Assembly (NCBI RefSeq): GCF_030409685.1
Contig: NZ_JAUFQJ010000005.1
Coordinates: forward strand, 186,001 to 250,000
Origin: Ferruginibacter paludis
GTDB lineage: Bacteria > Bacteroidota > Bacteroidia > Chitinophagales > Chitinophagaceae
DNA length: 64,000 nt
Direction of reading: 5' to 3'
Position numbers and translations under genes: made by a program
The notes under the pieces: generated by a model
What the model was told of the DNA's origin: nothing
The model's input: the letters and a program-made list of their open reading frames with translations, nothing else
Databases searched by the model: none
Shown: piece after piece, positions 18,092 to 27,483 of the stretch
Layout: every line of letters begins with the position of its first letter
Numbering within the stretch: position 1 is the stretch's first letter

Positions 18092-18220
18092 TCAATACCC
18101 GCTGAAGCCCCGGTTACTAACGCCGTGGTTGTGCATTGACTGCCGGGAGCCGTTGCAAGCTGACAACAATAGCACAGCAATTACCAGCATTGACAGCCAT
18201 TTGTAATAGTTCTTTTTCAT
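18092..18220 (-). CDS. 42-residue lipoprotein
   Basis: Short minus-strand gene: MKKNYYKWLSMLVIAVLLLSACNGSRQ with lipobox LSAC (Cys22 predicted lipidation site), then a tail of 20 polar residues rich in Asn, Ser, Gly and His. Length, Lys-rich start and lipobox all fit the tiny lipoproteins often found in Bacteroidota. Function unknown; downstream of the surface protein gene in convergent order. Confidence 0.6.
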   Translation of the reverse strand: MKKNYYKWLSMLVIAVLLLSACNGSRQSMHNHGVSNRGFSGY

Positions 18221-18428
18221 AGGATTATTTTAGGTTTGGGTTATGCGGATGTTGAGTAAACAGGTAATAATTAAACGGTTTTTAAAGGCCCTTTATTGTA
18301 ACAACCGGGAATGCTTTTTACGATATGGTAACATAATTAAAGTTGATCTTCCTTTCCTCCCCGCCAATGCCATACGTTTTAATTAACCGAAGTATTTTTC
18401 ACGGTTTCTTCCAGCAGTTTTTTCCGGG
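18221..18428. other. Spacer upstream of the small lipoprotein
   Basis: About 200 bases with no protein-like frame that I could support; it must carry the promoter of the 42-residue lipoprotein. Confidence 0.3.
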
Positions 18429-18649
18429 ACAGGCTCGTCTTGATTCACTGTTTTATTAATCAGCAGTTGCAGGTTATTAATAAAATTGAAGGTAAAAATG
18501 CTGCCAGGTTCAGGATCCGAAACAAAAATAACGAACAGTTAAGGCAGGCAGAACTGACAGAACAAAAATAACCGAATAGGTATTTTCGGTTGCAGCTGCC
18601 GGTAACCGCCCTTTGCATACTGCTGCTTTTTTGTTCCCTCTTTTTATGA
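18429..18649 (+). pseudogene. Remnant of a membrane sensor-kinase-like gene
   Basis: Frame-jumping fragments look like the linker and membrane segment of a TPR-type sensor kinase. ARLDSLFY in one frame passes into INQQLQVINKIEGKNAARF, then RNKNNEQLRQAELTEQK, a helical linker. After an in-frame TAA (18569) the same frame gives LPVTALCILLLFCSLFL, a membrane helix, then TGA (18647). At least one frameshift and one stop interrupt it and both ends are gone. The assignment rests on pattern only. Confidence 0.35.
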
Positions 18650-18921
18650 GCCGTATCAAAATTAAGACTGCCATCATCAGGCAGACGGGCATTACTTCGC
18701 GTTAGACTTCCTTACACTGCTTGTACATGCCCTGGCTGTTTTTTTTCCTGCCTGTTTTCCTGCAGCGTGACGGTGCTCTTGCGGTAGCAATTAAGTCAAA
18801 AACTACCTTTAAACCCCTCCTGTTGCTCAAACAACCAGGTCTTTGCTGCAGTTGAAAAGAACAGTATGTATCCAGCTAAAGTAAGTTGTGTGTTGCCTGA
18901 AACACTGCTCCTTTAGCCTAT
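18650..18921. other. Noncoding spacer after the kinase remnant
   Basis: Possibly also derived from the decayed gene; the frames have no recognisable domain. Nothing else seen. Confidence 0.3.
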
Positions 18922-19656
18922 TTATGAATCAGCTTTTATTTTCAAAGGCTTACGTACAATAACTGCCGATCCCCTGGCAAGAAAAACAGAACGGGGCTCT
19001 ACACCATCAATAAACTGCACAAATGTTTTTCCGTATAGCTTGGCTATATCGGCCTGCAGCAAATAACTTGTCACCGGATATACCTGCCAGCGGGGATGCT
19101 CCACAGCATATTCAATAGTGGTATTTTTATTAAGCTGGTTATACCCATAATAGTGCTCCAAAATAAATTCGGCTTCACTGCCTGGTTCAATTTCCTGTAA
19201 ATCTGTTCCCGCTTCTACCGTAATAAAATTCCACTGCTGGTTTCTTTTCTTCCAGTGATAGTTTACAAACAGTTGATTCTTCTCTTTCTTTATGCTGTGA
19301 AACATTTTAGCAGTACTGTAGTGTTCATTATACAAAATATTAGCGCAGGCTGCAATAGCCCTTTTTGGTACAATTTCAGAAATAAACACAGTTCCTCTTT
19401 TCCAGTTTTTGCCATCAGAATACCGCACATAAAAGCGAAGATTTACTTCTTCAAAATTGGTATGCCAGGGCCATGAAATACCCAGCACTTTAGTATCGTT
19501 GAATAAAAAACCTACAACACTTACCAGTGCCTTGCCATGGTATAAATCAAGGGTTGTGTAGGGTGGCAAGTATGGTTGCAGTACAGATGCATCTACTTCA
19601 TAATTCAGCATAGCCAGGTATTCCCAGGCTGCAGATAAAAATATTTTCTTTTGCAT
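18922..19656 (-). CDS. DUF2071 (YqjF-like) protein
   Basis: 244 residues, complete for this family: MQKKIFLSAAWEYLAMLNYEVD start, LQPYLPPYTTLDLYHGKALVSVVGFLF, the conserved NLRFYVRY and GVFFIS-like GTVFISEIVPKRAIA, then HPRWQVYPVTSY near the C-terminus. The family is cytoplasmic and of uncharacterised activity (related to the acetoacetate-decarboxylase-like fold). No signal peptide, no partner gene. Start chosen from the family-like N-terminus. Confidence 0.87.
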   Translation of the reverse strand: MQKKIFLSAAWEYLAMLNYEVDASVLQPYLPPYTTLDLYHGKALVSVVGFLFNDTKVLGISWPWHTNFEEVNLRFYVRYSDGKNWKRGTVFISEIVPKRAIAACANILYNEHYSTAKMFHSIKKEKNQLFVNYHWKKRNQQWNFITVEAGTDLQEIEPGSEAEFILEHYYGYNQLNKNTTIEYAVEHPRWQVYPVTSYLLQADIAKLYGKTFVQFIDGVEPRSVFLARGSAVIVRKPLKIKADS

Positions 19657-20065
19657 ACTTATTTATTTTCCAGCAGCCATCAAAGTGAGTATAAAGTAAT
19701 CTCCGCAGATGAATTACAACATGTGCCATTTTGTACTTTTCTAAAAGTTACTGAACAAACTTCAAAAAAAACATTTCAAGCCTGGACTACATACTACCTG
19801 TAATTACCCGTTATAAGAAGCAGGTTGGTGTTGTTACGGCTCGCTTTTTTTCAATCATTGACCATGTAGCTTTCGTCGGTGCAGACTTCTTCAGTGTGAT
19901 AAACACATACAAAGTCAAAAAGTTGAAACGATGGCAAAATGCCAAAGATATTTCAGCAACCCAGTTGTTTATTTTGGCAAAATTTTATAAGGTATACATC
20001 CGTTAATTTAGTTGAACAAATGCAACGTCTGCTAATTTTTTATCTGCAAATATTTTTTTGCGCAC
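19657..20065. other. Intergenic region
   Basis: 409 bases between two minus-strand genes. It should hold the DUF2071 promoter. No recognisable gene, repeat or hairpin. Confidence 0.35.
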
Positions 20066-20545
20066 TCAGCCTTTTGGCTCCCATAATTCAACCTTGTTAC
20101 CTTCTGCATCAAGGATGTGTACAAATTTACCGTAATCGTAAGTTTCAATCGTATCGACAATGATAACACCATTCTTTGTTAATTCTTCAACAAGTGCCTC
20201 CAGGTTTTCAACCCTGTAGTTTATCATAAAATCTTTTGTTGAAGGTTCAAAGTATTTGGTTGTTTCGGCAAAAGGCGTCCATTGGGTTTGCGCCTTCTTT
20301 GTACTATCTGCACCTTCATACCATTCAAAACTTGCCCCATATGGGTTGGTGTTTAAACCAAGATGCTGCTGGTACCACGCCGTCATTTTTTTGGGATCTT
20401 TGCATTTAAAAAAAATACCACCAATGCCAGTTACTTTCTTCATTTTGATTGTTTGTTTATTTTGTTTGGAAATGACAGACTTGAATGCAAAACCAGAAAG
20501 AAAGGCTGCGGCAAAAACTAACATAGTAAATAGTATCTTTCTCAT
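20066..20545 (-). CDS. VOC family protein with N-terminal export or anchor segment
   Basis: 159 residues. The first 25 form a signal-like segment (MRKILFTMLVFAAAFLSGFAFKS). A complete VOC domain follows from KKVTGIGGIFFKCKDPKKM, through YQQHLGLNTNPYGASFEWYE, MINYRVENLEALVEELTKNGV, to FVHILDAEGNKVELWEP with the metal-site-like Glu in VELWE. An internal ATG at 20443 would give the ordinary cytoplasmic form of 125 residues, so the leader could also be spurious or an alternative. Substrate unknown; such proteins often conjugate or isomerise small toxic compounds. Confidence 0.82.
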   Translation of the reverse strand: MRKILFTMLVFAAAFLSGFAFKSVISKQNKQTIKMKKVTGIGGIFFKCKDPKKMTAWYQQHLGLNTNPYGASFEWYEGADSTKKAQTQWTPFAETTKYFEPSTKDFMINYRVENLEALVEELTKNGVIIVDTIETYDYGKFVHILDAEGNKVELWEPKG

Positions 20546-21071
20546 TTGCTTAATTTTTGTAGTTTGTTGTATCGTTCAGTAGTTTACTTTAAACGGGTAA
20601 ATTTATGCAATACTGTCCTAAATAAGTATGGTCAATCTTGCAGTAACCTGCACGGAAAAATGTGTCAATAAACCTGTGCCAGTTGATGGCTTTTCACCTT
20701 GTTGTCATCCATTCGACGGCACACCAGCGATGATCGATTCTCAAAACGGGCCATTGAAAATGTTGCTTTTGGATTGCTTAATCAGGTATTGCGGCACCAA
20801 TGTTTATTGATGATCTGTACCATTGCAAAAGCAACTAAACAAAACCATAATTAGGCAAAAAGTACAATGGCTGTTGCAACACAGATTTACAACCAGTTAA
20901 AATTGCAATGGTCATTATAAACAATGCTTTCAAAATAGCATCTAAGCAACATAACTTTCTGTACAATGGATAAAATAACTCACTAAAAAAGCAAATAAAT
21001 ATCAGATCAAACCAAGTTTTTTGTTGATTTTTACCACCGCTAACTGTTAATCAAACAACAAATTATTGCTT
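20546..21071. other. Divergent intergenic region
   Basis: About 525 bases between the exported VOC gene and the DUF1080 gene. A 60-residue frame at 20628-20810 on the plus strand has no protein-like features. Promoters for both neighbours must lie here. Confidence 0.35.
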
Positions 21072-22901
21072 ATGCCATTTACCCGTTTCAGTTTTTGCCT
21101 TACTACCCTGGCATGTTTTGCAGCGGGCATGTGCTTGCTTCATGATGCACAAGCCCAAAACAAGCTTACACTTTCAAACCTGGGCGATTTTAAAAATGCA
21201 GGTGCCAACTGGCATATTGCCGGTACTGTAAAAGCAGATCTTACTCAGAAAAATACCCTGAATTATTCAACCGGAGTGGGCGTATTGGTGAACCTGCCAA
21301 CAGATGCCGCACGGGAAGATTTGTTTACGAATTTGCAGCACGGCGACCTGGATATAGAACTGGACTATTTGATGGCAAAGGGCTCCAATTCCGGCATTTA
21401 TTTGCAGGGCAGGTATGAAGTGCAGCTGCTGGACAGCTGGGGAGTGTTGAAGCCCCATTCTGGCGACAACGGTGGGATTTATGAAAGGTGGGATGATGCC
21501 AAGCCCGAAGAAAAAAAAGGGTATGACGGGCATGCACCAAGGCAAAATGTTAGCCGGGCGCCGGGCTTGTGGCAACACCTGACAATCAGCTTCCAGGCAC
21601 CGAAGTTTGAAGGTGGCGTAAAAATCACCAATGCAAAAATGATTGGTGTAACACTGAACGGCGTATTAATACAAGAGAATGTGGAATTAAGTGGACCTAC
21701 CCGTGGCGCTGTCGCAAATGATGAAGTAGCGGAGGCTGCTTTGCGCTTACAGGGCGATCATGGACCTGTAGCTTTCAGGAATATAGTGCTCAGTAATTAC
21801 AATAAAGGAAGGCCTTCATTAACAGGCATTCATTACGCCGTGTATAAAGGCAAATATGTGGTGGAGCCCAACTACAACACCCTTAAACCAATGATGCAAA
21901 AAGCCGCTCCCATTATCAGCTCTGCTATCAGTGGATTACCCGATAATGAATATATCCTGCGGTACACGGGTATGCTGCATGTACAGGAGCCGGGTGAATA
22001 TAATTTTAGCATCAATACTTTTGGCGGAGGGGGCACATTAAAAATTAACAATGCTACAGTGATTCCATTTAGCAACTGGCGTGGCAAGGGTACAGCAAAT
22101 TTAGCAGCAGGTGATATCCCTTTTGAACTGAGCTATTCAAAATATATCGATTGGGCAAAACCTGCGGTTGGCGTCAGTATAAAGGGGCCCGGTGTAAGGG
22201 AGTTTCTTATTTCAGATGCCAACATTTCAACTGGTGACGATGCTGATCCGGTCCTGGTGGATGCACCCGATAATATTATTTTGCGCAGCTTTATGGATTT
22301 GCCGGAAGGTGGCCGGGTGGTGCATGCCGTAAATGTTGGCAGCCCCGAAAAAATTCACTACACCTATGACATGGACAATGGAATGATGGTGCAGTTATGG
22401 CGGGGAAATTTTTTAGATGCAACGCCCATGTGGCATGAAAGAGGCGACGGATCTTCCAGGCCAACAGGCGCCATTCAATATTTTGGTAAACCTGGATTGA
22501 GTATAGCAAAACTAACCGATGCGAATGCCCGTTGGGCAACGGATACAAGTAACTCCGGATACCGGGCTAAAGGCTATGAACTGGATGAAAAAGGCCGGCC
22601 GACATTTAAATACCTGTTGTACGGAACTTCCGTAAGCGATGCCACCACAGTTACTGAAAATGGCCAGGGTATTCACCGGCAAATCAGTCTGCAGGATGCA
22701 ACGGACAATGTTTACATGCGGTTAGCCAGGGCAAATTCCATTGAAGACATGGGCAACGGATGGTATCTTATAAATGACCAGTCTTATTATTTAAAATTGG
22801 ACGATGTTGCTACTGCAAAACCGTTGATCCGCGGGCAGGATGGGTCAAAGGAACTCATTGTTCCGGTTCATAAAAGCATCGGCTATTCAATTCTTTTTTA
22901 A
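21072..22901 (+). CDS. Secreted DUF1080 (3-keto-disaccharide hydrolase-type) protein with PA14-like domain
   Basis: 609 residues from ATG 21072. The signal peptide FSFCLTTLACFAAGMCLLHDAQA precedes a DUF1080 beta-jellyroll at about residues 30-230: the family's GDLDIELDYLMAKGSNSGIYLQGRYEVQLLDSWG, GGIYERW and APGLWQHLTISFQAP are all present. A PA14-like sugar-binding domain follows (YILRYTGMLHVQEPGEYNFSI...GGGGTLKINN). The last 200 residues form another beta-rich domain. DUF1080 members act on glycosides oxidised at C3 in some bacteria. It is followed after 19 bases by a dehydrogenase-cytochrome gene, which fits oxidative sugar handling in the periplasm. Confidence 0.85.
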   Translation: MPFTRFSFCLTTLACFAAGMCLLHDAQAQNKLTLSNLGDFKNAGANWHIAGTVKADLTQKNTLNYSTGVGVLVNLPTDAAREDLFTNLQHGDLDIELDYLMAKGSNSGIYLQGRYEVQLLDSWGVLKPHSGDNGGIYERWDDAKPEEKKGYDGHAPRQNVSRAPGLWQHLTISFQAPKFEGGVKITNAKMIGVTLNGVLIQENVELSGPTRGAVANDEVAEAALRLQGDHGPVAFRNIVLSNYNKGRPSLTGIHYAVYKGKYVVEPNYNTLKPMMQKAAPIISSAISGLPDNEYILRYTGMLHVQEPGEYNFSINTFGGGGTLKINNATVIPFSNWRGKGTANLAAGDIPFELSYSKYIDWAKPAVGVSIKGPGVREFLISDANISTGDDADPVLVDAPDNIILRSFMDLPEGGRVVHAVNVGSPEKIHYTYDMDNGMMVQLWRGNFLDATPMWHERGDGSSRPTGAIQYFGKPGLSIAKLTDANARWATDTSNSGYRAKGYELDEKGRPTFKYLLYGTSVSDATTVTENGQGIHRQISLQDATDNVYMRLARANSIEDMGNGWYLINDQSYYLKLDDVATAKPLIRGQDGSKELIVPVHKSIGYSILF

Positions 22902-22920
22902 TCTCTACAGCTTTTACATT

Positions 22921-24840
22921 ATGATAGCATTTATATCCCGTTTTACTTCCAGGCGCTTTAAACAGATTCTGTTAGCGGGGCTGGTATTGGTCGGTTGGCA
23001 TAGCGCTGTTTTATGCCAGGAACCTGCCAAAGAAGAAGATTTTTTCAAAATTAACAAAGTGCGCTCACCCGAAGGAACATTGCTGGAAGTGGGCGGACTA
23101 TGCACATTGCCGAATGGAGATTTGGCAGTGACCACCCGCCGGGGAGATATTTTTATTGTCGAGAATCCAACCAGTGCAAAACCTTTCTTTCGAAAGTTTG
23201 CCTCCGGTTTGCATGAGGTGTTGGGTGTGGCTTACAAAAACGGTTCGCTGTATGTGGTACAACGGGGCGAATTGACGAGACTATTTGATTCCAACATGGA
23301 TGGCAAAGCCGATGTATTTGAAACGGTTTACGCCTGGCCGATCTCCGGCAATTATCATGAATATAGTTTTGGCCCTAAACTGGCGCCCGATGGTTCTTTT
23401 TTCGTTACGCTGAACCTTGGCTTTCCTGCTGCCTGGTGGCATCCCGAAAGCATGGTTCCATGGCGGGGCTGGACCTTACACATTTTTGATGACGGCCGCA
23501 TGGAACCCTGGGCCGCAGGCATGCGTTCTCCCTGTGGTATCAGCATGATAGATGGTGAATTATTTTATACTGATAACCAGGGCGACTGGGTTGCTTCGGG
23601 CAGTATTATGCCGGTTAAAAAAGGCGCTTTTATGGGGCATCCGGCAAGCCTGGTTTGGACGGGTATGAAAAATTCTCCATTGAGTTTAACCCAGCAACAA
23701 ATATTCAGCAAGGTAAATCCGCGGATAGAATTTGGACCAGATGGTGAACAGGTAAAACCAGAAAATAAAGAGAGCGAAAAATTTTTAACAGCATTTGAAA
23801 TGAAAAAGAATATCCCGGAAATGCAGTTGCCGGCCGTTTGGCTACCACATGGCATCCTGGGAATTTCCACCTCCGAAATTGTTAAAGTGCCCAAAGGTGT
23901 TTTTGGCCCTTTTGAAGGACAATTACTGGTTGGAGACCAGGGCCAAAGTAAATTAAGCCGTGTATTTATGGAAACTGTAAATGGCGTGCTGCAGGGTTGC
24001 GCATGGGATTTTAGAAGTGGTTTTCAGTCAGGCGTGGTACGGCTGGCCTGGGCTAATGACGGCTCTCTGTTTATTGGTGAAACCAACAGAGGCTGGGGAT
24101 CCGCCGGCGATGCCAATGAAGGATTGCAGCGACTGACATGGAACAACAGGGTGCCTTTTGAAATGAGAACAGTAAAAGCGATGCCGGACGGATTTGAAAT
24201 AGAATTTACCAAACCGGTAGATAAAAAATATGCTGCGGATCTTGCATCCTACGCCATTGAAAGTTTCATCTACAAATACCACGGTGTGTACGGCAGCCCA
24301 CCGGTGAACAAACAGAAATGTGTGGTTAAAGGTGTAAAGGTGGCAGCCGATGGAATGAGTGTTCGGTTGATTGTGAGTAACCTCCGGCAATACTATATTC
24401 ACACTATTACCCTGGATGGCATCAGGGAAAAAGAGAATGCTTATTCATTGGTGCATCCAACAGGTTATTATACCCTCAACAATATTCCGGAAGGTGCAAA
24501 GCTTTCCATGAAAGAAGTAAGCACCGTCAATACTGCCAAACCCATCATGGCTGCCGGTAAAGCACCAGCGGGCACGGCCACCTACGCACAAATAAAACCG
24601 TTGCTGGTGAAGTATACCTGTGTGGCTTGTCACAATCCTGATAAAAAGCAGGTTGGCCCCGGTTTTATTGATGTTGCAAAAAGAAACTATCCGGTAGATA
24701 AAATATTGCAGCTGATAAAAAATCCCCAGCCGCAAAACTGGCCGGGATACGCCACACCAATGGCGCCTATGCCACAGGTACCAGCAACTGATGCCCGAAG
24801 AATTGCAGCCTGGATCAATTCGCTTGACGATAAAAAATAA
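22921..24840 (+). CDS. Sorbosone-dehydrogenase-like beta-propeller with C-terminal cytochrome c
   Basis: 639 residues from ATG 22921. Signal peptide (SRRFKQILLAGLVLVGWHSAVLCQ). A six-bladed beta-propeller resembling glucose/sorbosone dehydrogenases covers about residues 40-420 (GLCTLPNGDLAVTTRRGD, FASGLHEVLGVAYKNG, FVTLNLGF, WTLHIFDDGRM, GMRSPCGISMIDGELFYTDNQGDW). The C-terminus has one haem c site, C567-V-A-C570-H571, with downstream Met residues (TPMAPMPQ) as axial-ligand candidates. Together this is an exported sugar dehydrogenase that would pass electrons to the respiratory chain. It sits 19 bases after the DUF1080 gene as an operon. Cofactor (PQQ) binding is inferred from the fold. Confidence 0.86.
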   Translation: MIAFISRFTSRRFKQILLAGLVLVGWHSAVLCQEPAKEEDFFKINKVRSPEGTLLEVGGLCTLPNGDLAVTTRRGDIFIVENPTSAKPFFRKFASGLHEVLGVAYKNGSLYVVQRGELTRLFDSNMDGKADVFETVYAWPISGNYHEYSFGPKLAPDGSFFVTLNLGFPAAWWHPESMVPWRGWTLHIFDDGRMEPWAAGMRSPCGISMIDGELFYTDNQGDWVASGSIMPVKKGAFMGHPASLVWTGMKNSPLSLTQQQIFSKVNPRIEFGPDGEQVKPENKESEKFLTAFEMKKNIPEMQLPAVWLPHGILGISTSEIVKVPKGVFGPFEGQLLVGDQGQSKLSRVFMETVNGVLQGCAWDFRSGFQSGVVRLAWANDGSLFIGETNRGWGSAGDANEGLQRLTWNNRVPFEMRTVKAMPDGFEIEFTKPVDKKYAADLASYAIESFIYKYHGVYGSPPVNKQKCVVKGVKVAADGMSVRLIVSNLRQYYIHTITLDGIREKENAYSLVHPTGYYTLNNIPEGAKLSMKEVSTVNTAKPIMAAGKAPAGTATYAQIKPLLVKYTCVACHNPDKKQVGPGFIDVAKRNYPVDKILQLIKNPQPQNWPGYATPMAPMPQVPATDARRIAAWINSLDDKK

Positions 24841-24913
24841 ATGTCATATACTTACTTAAAAGCGCCCATACGATTGCTTTGCAGAAGACATTATTGATCG
24901 GCTGATAATCGCT

Positions 24914-24967
24914 AAAAAACAAAATGGACAAACCGGATTATATTTCCATTTGTCCATTTTGTTTTTT
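24914..24967. terminator. Strong bidirectional terminator
   Basis: A perfect 19-base inverted repeat (24914-24932 and 24949-24967) with a 16-base loop; arms begin with A6 and end with T6, so it can end transcription from both the dehydrogenase gene (plus) and the convergent GH29 gene (minus). Confidence 0.85.
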
Positions 24968-25009
24968 TTATTGTGTTGTATATACCCAGGCTTGTGCAGC
25001 AACCTGATA

Positions 25010-27100
25010 TCACTCCGTAATTACCTCCAATTCGGCATACCCTACCCTATTGTCACCTTGCGTATTTTGAAGCGCCTGTAGTTTTATGAAGCGTGCCTTT
25101 TGGGGAGCAAATGATTTTGATTGCAACAAAGGATTGTTTTTAATATTGGCAAATTCGCCTTCATTCACTTTTGTCCATTTAACGCCATCCTGAGAAATAA
25201 AAAAAGCATATTTGGTGATAATACCCGAAGCCCACCAGTTTTGATCTGGCAGGTATTTAAAGCCACTCACGTTTTCCATCTTACCTAAATCGATTACCAG
25301 GTCAACCGGTAGTTGCATGCTATTGTTTTGGTACCATTGTGTGCCCGGGTTGCCATCCAATATGTTATTGACAGTCGTATCAATAATGCCAATTATTTTC
25401 CAGTTCTTCCTGGCTATCTCAAAACTTTCTTCTGTTACCGAACTGGACTTCCCCGTTTTTGCATCCCAGGCAATCGCCTTTATCATCACTTTGCCATCAC
25501 CCGTTTTAACCGGACCGGTGTATTTTGCAGCTGTTGCCGGCGTAGGATTACTGCCACTTGTTGTGTAATAAATTTGAGATTCAGCATCTGCAGGTTTGAT
25601 AGTGATATCTCCTGACCGCTCACGAACTACAACCGGCGGCGCCAATATTTGTGGTGCATTATAGATACCCATGCTGGAAATAAGCGGGCTGCTTTTGGCA
25701 TCAGTAACAGTAAAGCGAAGTTTGGTGGCGGTCACTGTTGGAAAGCGAAGGATGCGCTTGTATCCAATGGTGGTTTGTTTTGCCAGTTCTTCCCATGCAC
25801 CATTTACAAATCCTTCAACCGTAAATGATTTTACACGCTGGCCCAATGGTATATATTCCTGCACCATGAAACGGTTGAAAGTAACGGGCTTTGTAAACTG
25901 CATCGTCAACGAACCTGTCTTCACATCATCGTCTGTTGCCCAATAACTCTTGTTGCTTTGGTCAATGGCTTTATCCCCTGCAAATTTTTTGTCTTTTCCG
26001 CGAAAATTGGAGGCTGCAGTTTTGCAACCGGTCAGCAGGTTTACAGCAAATGCTTTTTTAACTGCCTGTGCAAATGCTGTTACTACTTTTTCGTCTTTGG
26101 GATGGATTAATCCATTGGGCATTATAGGAAAGTTCAACAACAAAGTAGCGTTGCGACCAATGGAGTTATAATAGATCTCCATCAGCTGCGGCAATGTTTT
26201 TACTTTACCATCCTCTTTTTTATGGTAAAACCATTCGGGCCTGATGGAAGTGTTTACTTCACCGGGAACCCATTTGTTGCCATTTTCTACACCATGGCGA
26301 AGCATATCTTCAGGCACATCACCGGTTGAGTCCAGCAGGCTCCAGTTTGTTTCGCCCACATAGCCGGCTTCTGTACCCACCCAGCGCAAGTCTGCCCTTC
26401 TTCCACCATCGTTCCAGATCACTATTTTGGGTTGCAGTTGCCGTACCAGTTTATAAGTATTCTCCCAATCATAATAGGTGGTGCGGTCAATTTTACGTGT
26501 TTCGTTGGCACCGCCATAATAGCCATTGCCACCATTGGCTCCATCAAACCATACTTCAAAAATATCCCCGTAGTTGGTCAGCAATTCCCGCAGCTGGTTT
26601 CGGAAATACGTAATGTATTCCGGCTTACCATAGTCTGCCCGGTTTCTATCCCAGGGTGATAAATAAATACCCAGTTTCAATCCATATTCTTTACATGCTT
26701 CAGACATCTCCCTGACAATATCGCCCTTGCCATTTTTCCAGGGACAATTTTTTACAGAGTATTCCGTATATTTTGAAGGCCATAAACAAAAGCCGCTATG
26801 GTGCTTGGCGGTAATGATAATGCCCTTCATTCCAGCCTCCTTCGCAATACGGGCCCACTGGCGGCAATCCAGCGAAACCGGGTTAAAGGTTTTTGGATCT
26901 TCATCGCCATTTCCCCAGGCCATATCGGTATAAGTATTCACGGAAAAGTGAACAAAAGCATAGTACTCCATTTGCTGCCATTCCAGCTGGTTTGCTGTAG
27001 GCAATGGTCCGAAAGGCGCTGGCGTGTTTGACTGGCCAACGGCATAAAAATGTACAGTAGCAAAAAGGAGAACGGCTGAAAAAATATTTTTATAATTCAT
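25010..27100 (-). CDS. GH29 alpha-L-fucosidase with F5/8-type and chitobiase C-terminal-like domains
   Basis: 696 residues. Signal peptide to about residue 22. The GH29 barrel is clear: AFVHFSVNTYTDMAWGNGDEDPKTF, KGIIITAKHHSGFCLWPSKYTEYSVK, and the nucleophile Asp186 in FEVWFDGANGG. After about residue 360 comes a discoidin-like (F5/8 C) domain (SYWATDDD..TLTMQFTKPVTFNRF), a chitobiase C-terminal-like module (QIYYTTSGSNPTPATAAKYTGP), and a second discoidin-like domain (QWYQNNSMQLPVDLVIDLGKMENVSG). It releases alpha-linked L-fucose from glycan ends; the extra domains should bind sugars. Convergent with the oxidative pair and next to the GH95 zone. The nearby GH95 handles alpha-1,2-fucose, so the pair gives broad fucose release. 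Confidence 0.92.
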   Translation of the reverse strand: MNYKNIFSAVLLFATVHFYAVGQSNTPAPFGPLPTANQLEWQQMEYYAFVHFSVNTYTDMAWGNGDEDPKTFNPVSLDCRQWARIAKEAGMKGIIITAKHHSGFCLWPSKYTEYSVKNCPWKNGKGDIVREMSEACKEYGLKLGIYLSPWDRNRADYGKPEYITYFRNQLRELLTNYGDIFEVWFDGANGGNGYYGGANETRKIDRTTYYDWENTYKLVRQLQPKIVIWNDGGRRADLRWVGTEAGYVGETNWSLLDSTGDVPEDMLRHGVENGNKWVPGEVNTSIRPEWFYHKKEDGKVKTLPQLMEIYYNSIGRNATLLLNFPIMPNGLIHPKDEKVVTAFAQAVKKAFAVNLLTGCKTAASNFRGKDKKFAGDKAIDQSNKSYWATDDDVKTGSLTMQFTKPVTFNRFMVQEYIPLGQRVKSFTVEGFVNGAWEELAKQTTIGYKRILRFPTVTATKLRFTVTDAKSSPLISSMGIYNAPQILAPPVVVRERSGDITIKPADAESQIYYTTSGSNPTPATAAKYTGPVKTGDGKVMIKAIAWDAKTGKSSSVTEESFEIARKNWKIIGIIDTTVNNILDGNPGTQWYQNNSMQLPVDLVIDLGKMENVSGFKYLPDQNWWASGIITKYAFFISQDGVKWTKVNEGEFANIKNNPLLQSKSFAPQKARFIKLQALQNTQGDNRVGYAELEVITE

Positions 27101-27483
27101 CTGATTGGTGGCAGGTAAGCTGTTACTTTTTAATCGGTTTAAGTTGTGATTTTAAATGGAAATTTACATCCTTTCGCTTTAAACTTTACCATTTTTTAAT
27201 TTCATTCAAATAAAATTATCTAAATTTCAATCGGCCACAACGTTCGGTATTGACGGATGTTCCTTATTTGATGCCCGCCGGCTAGTTAGCCAGCCTGTTG
27301 AAGAACAAAAGGCAAATGAAACAAAGCTGCCGGTTCTTGTTACGGCCAGCTTTACTGCTAAAACATTTAAGGGGTGGTGTATTATTTTCTTGATTATTTA
27401 AAGTGAATCGATATTCTCAACTCTTTGTATGGCCAGTGTAATTGAAAGAACTGTCTTGTTTCACTTCAATAATGGCTCATTTA
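27101..27483. other. Intergenic region
   Basis: 383 bases between two minus-strand genes. Contains the promoter for the GH29 gene; TAAATTTC near the upstream end is a weak -7 candidate. Nothing else seen. Confidence 0.35.

Noticed and set aside
20628..20810. 60-residue plus-strand frame with several Cys
   Set aside because: The Cys spacing suggests no known metal site and there is no family or start signal; the frame is short enough for chance.
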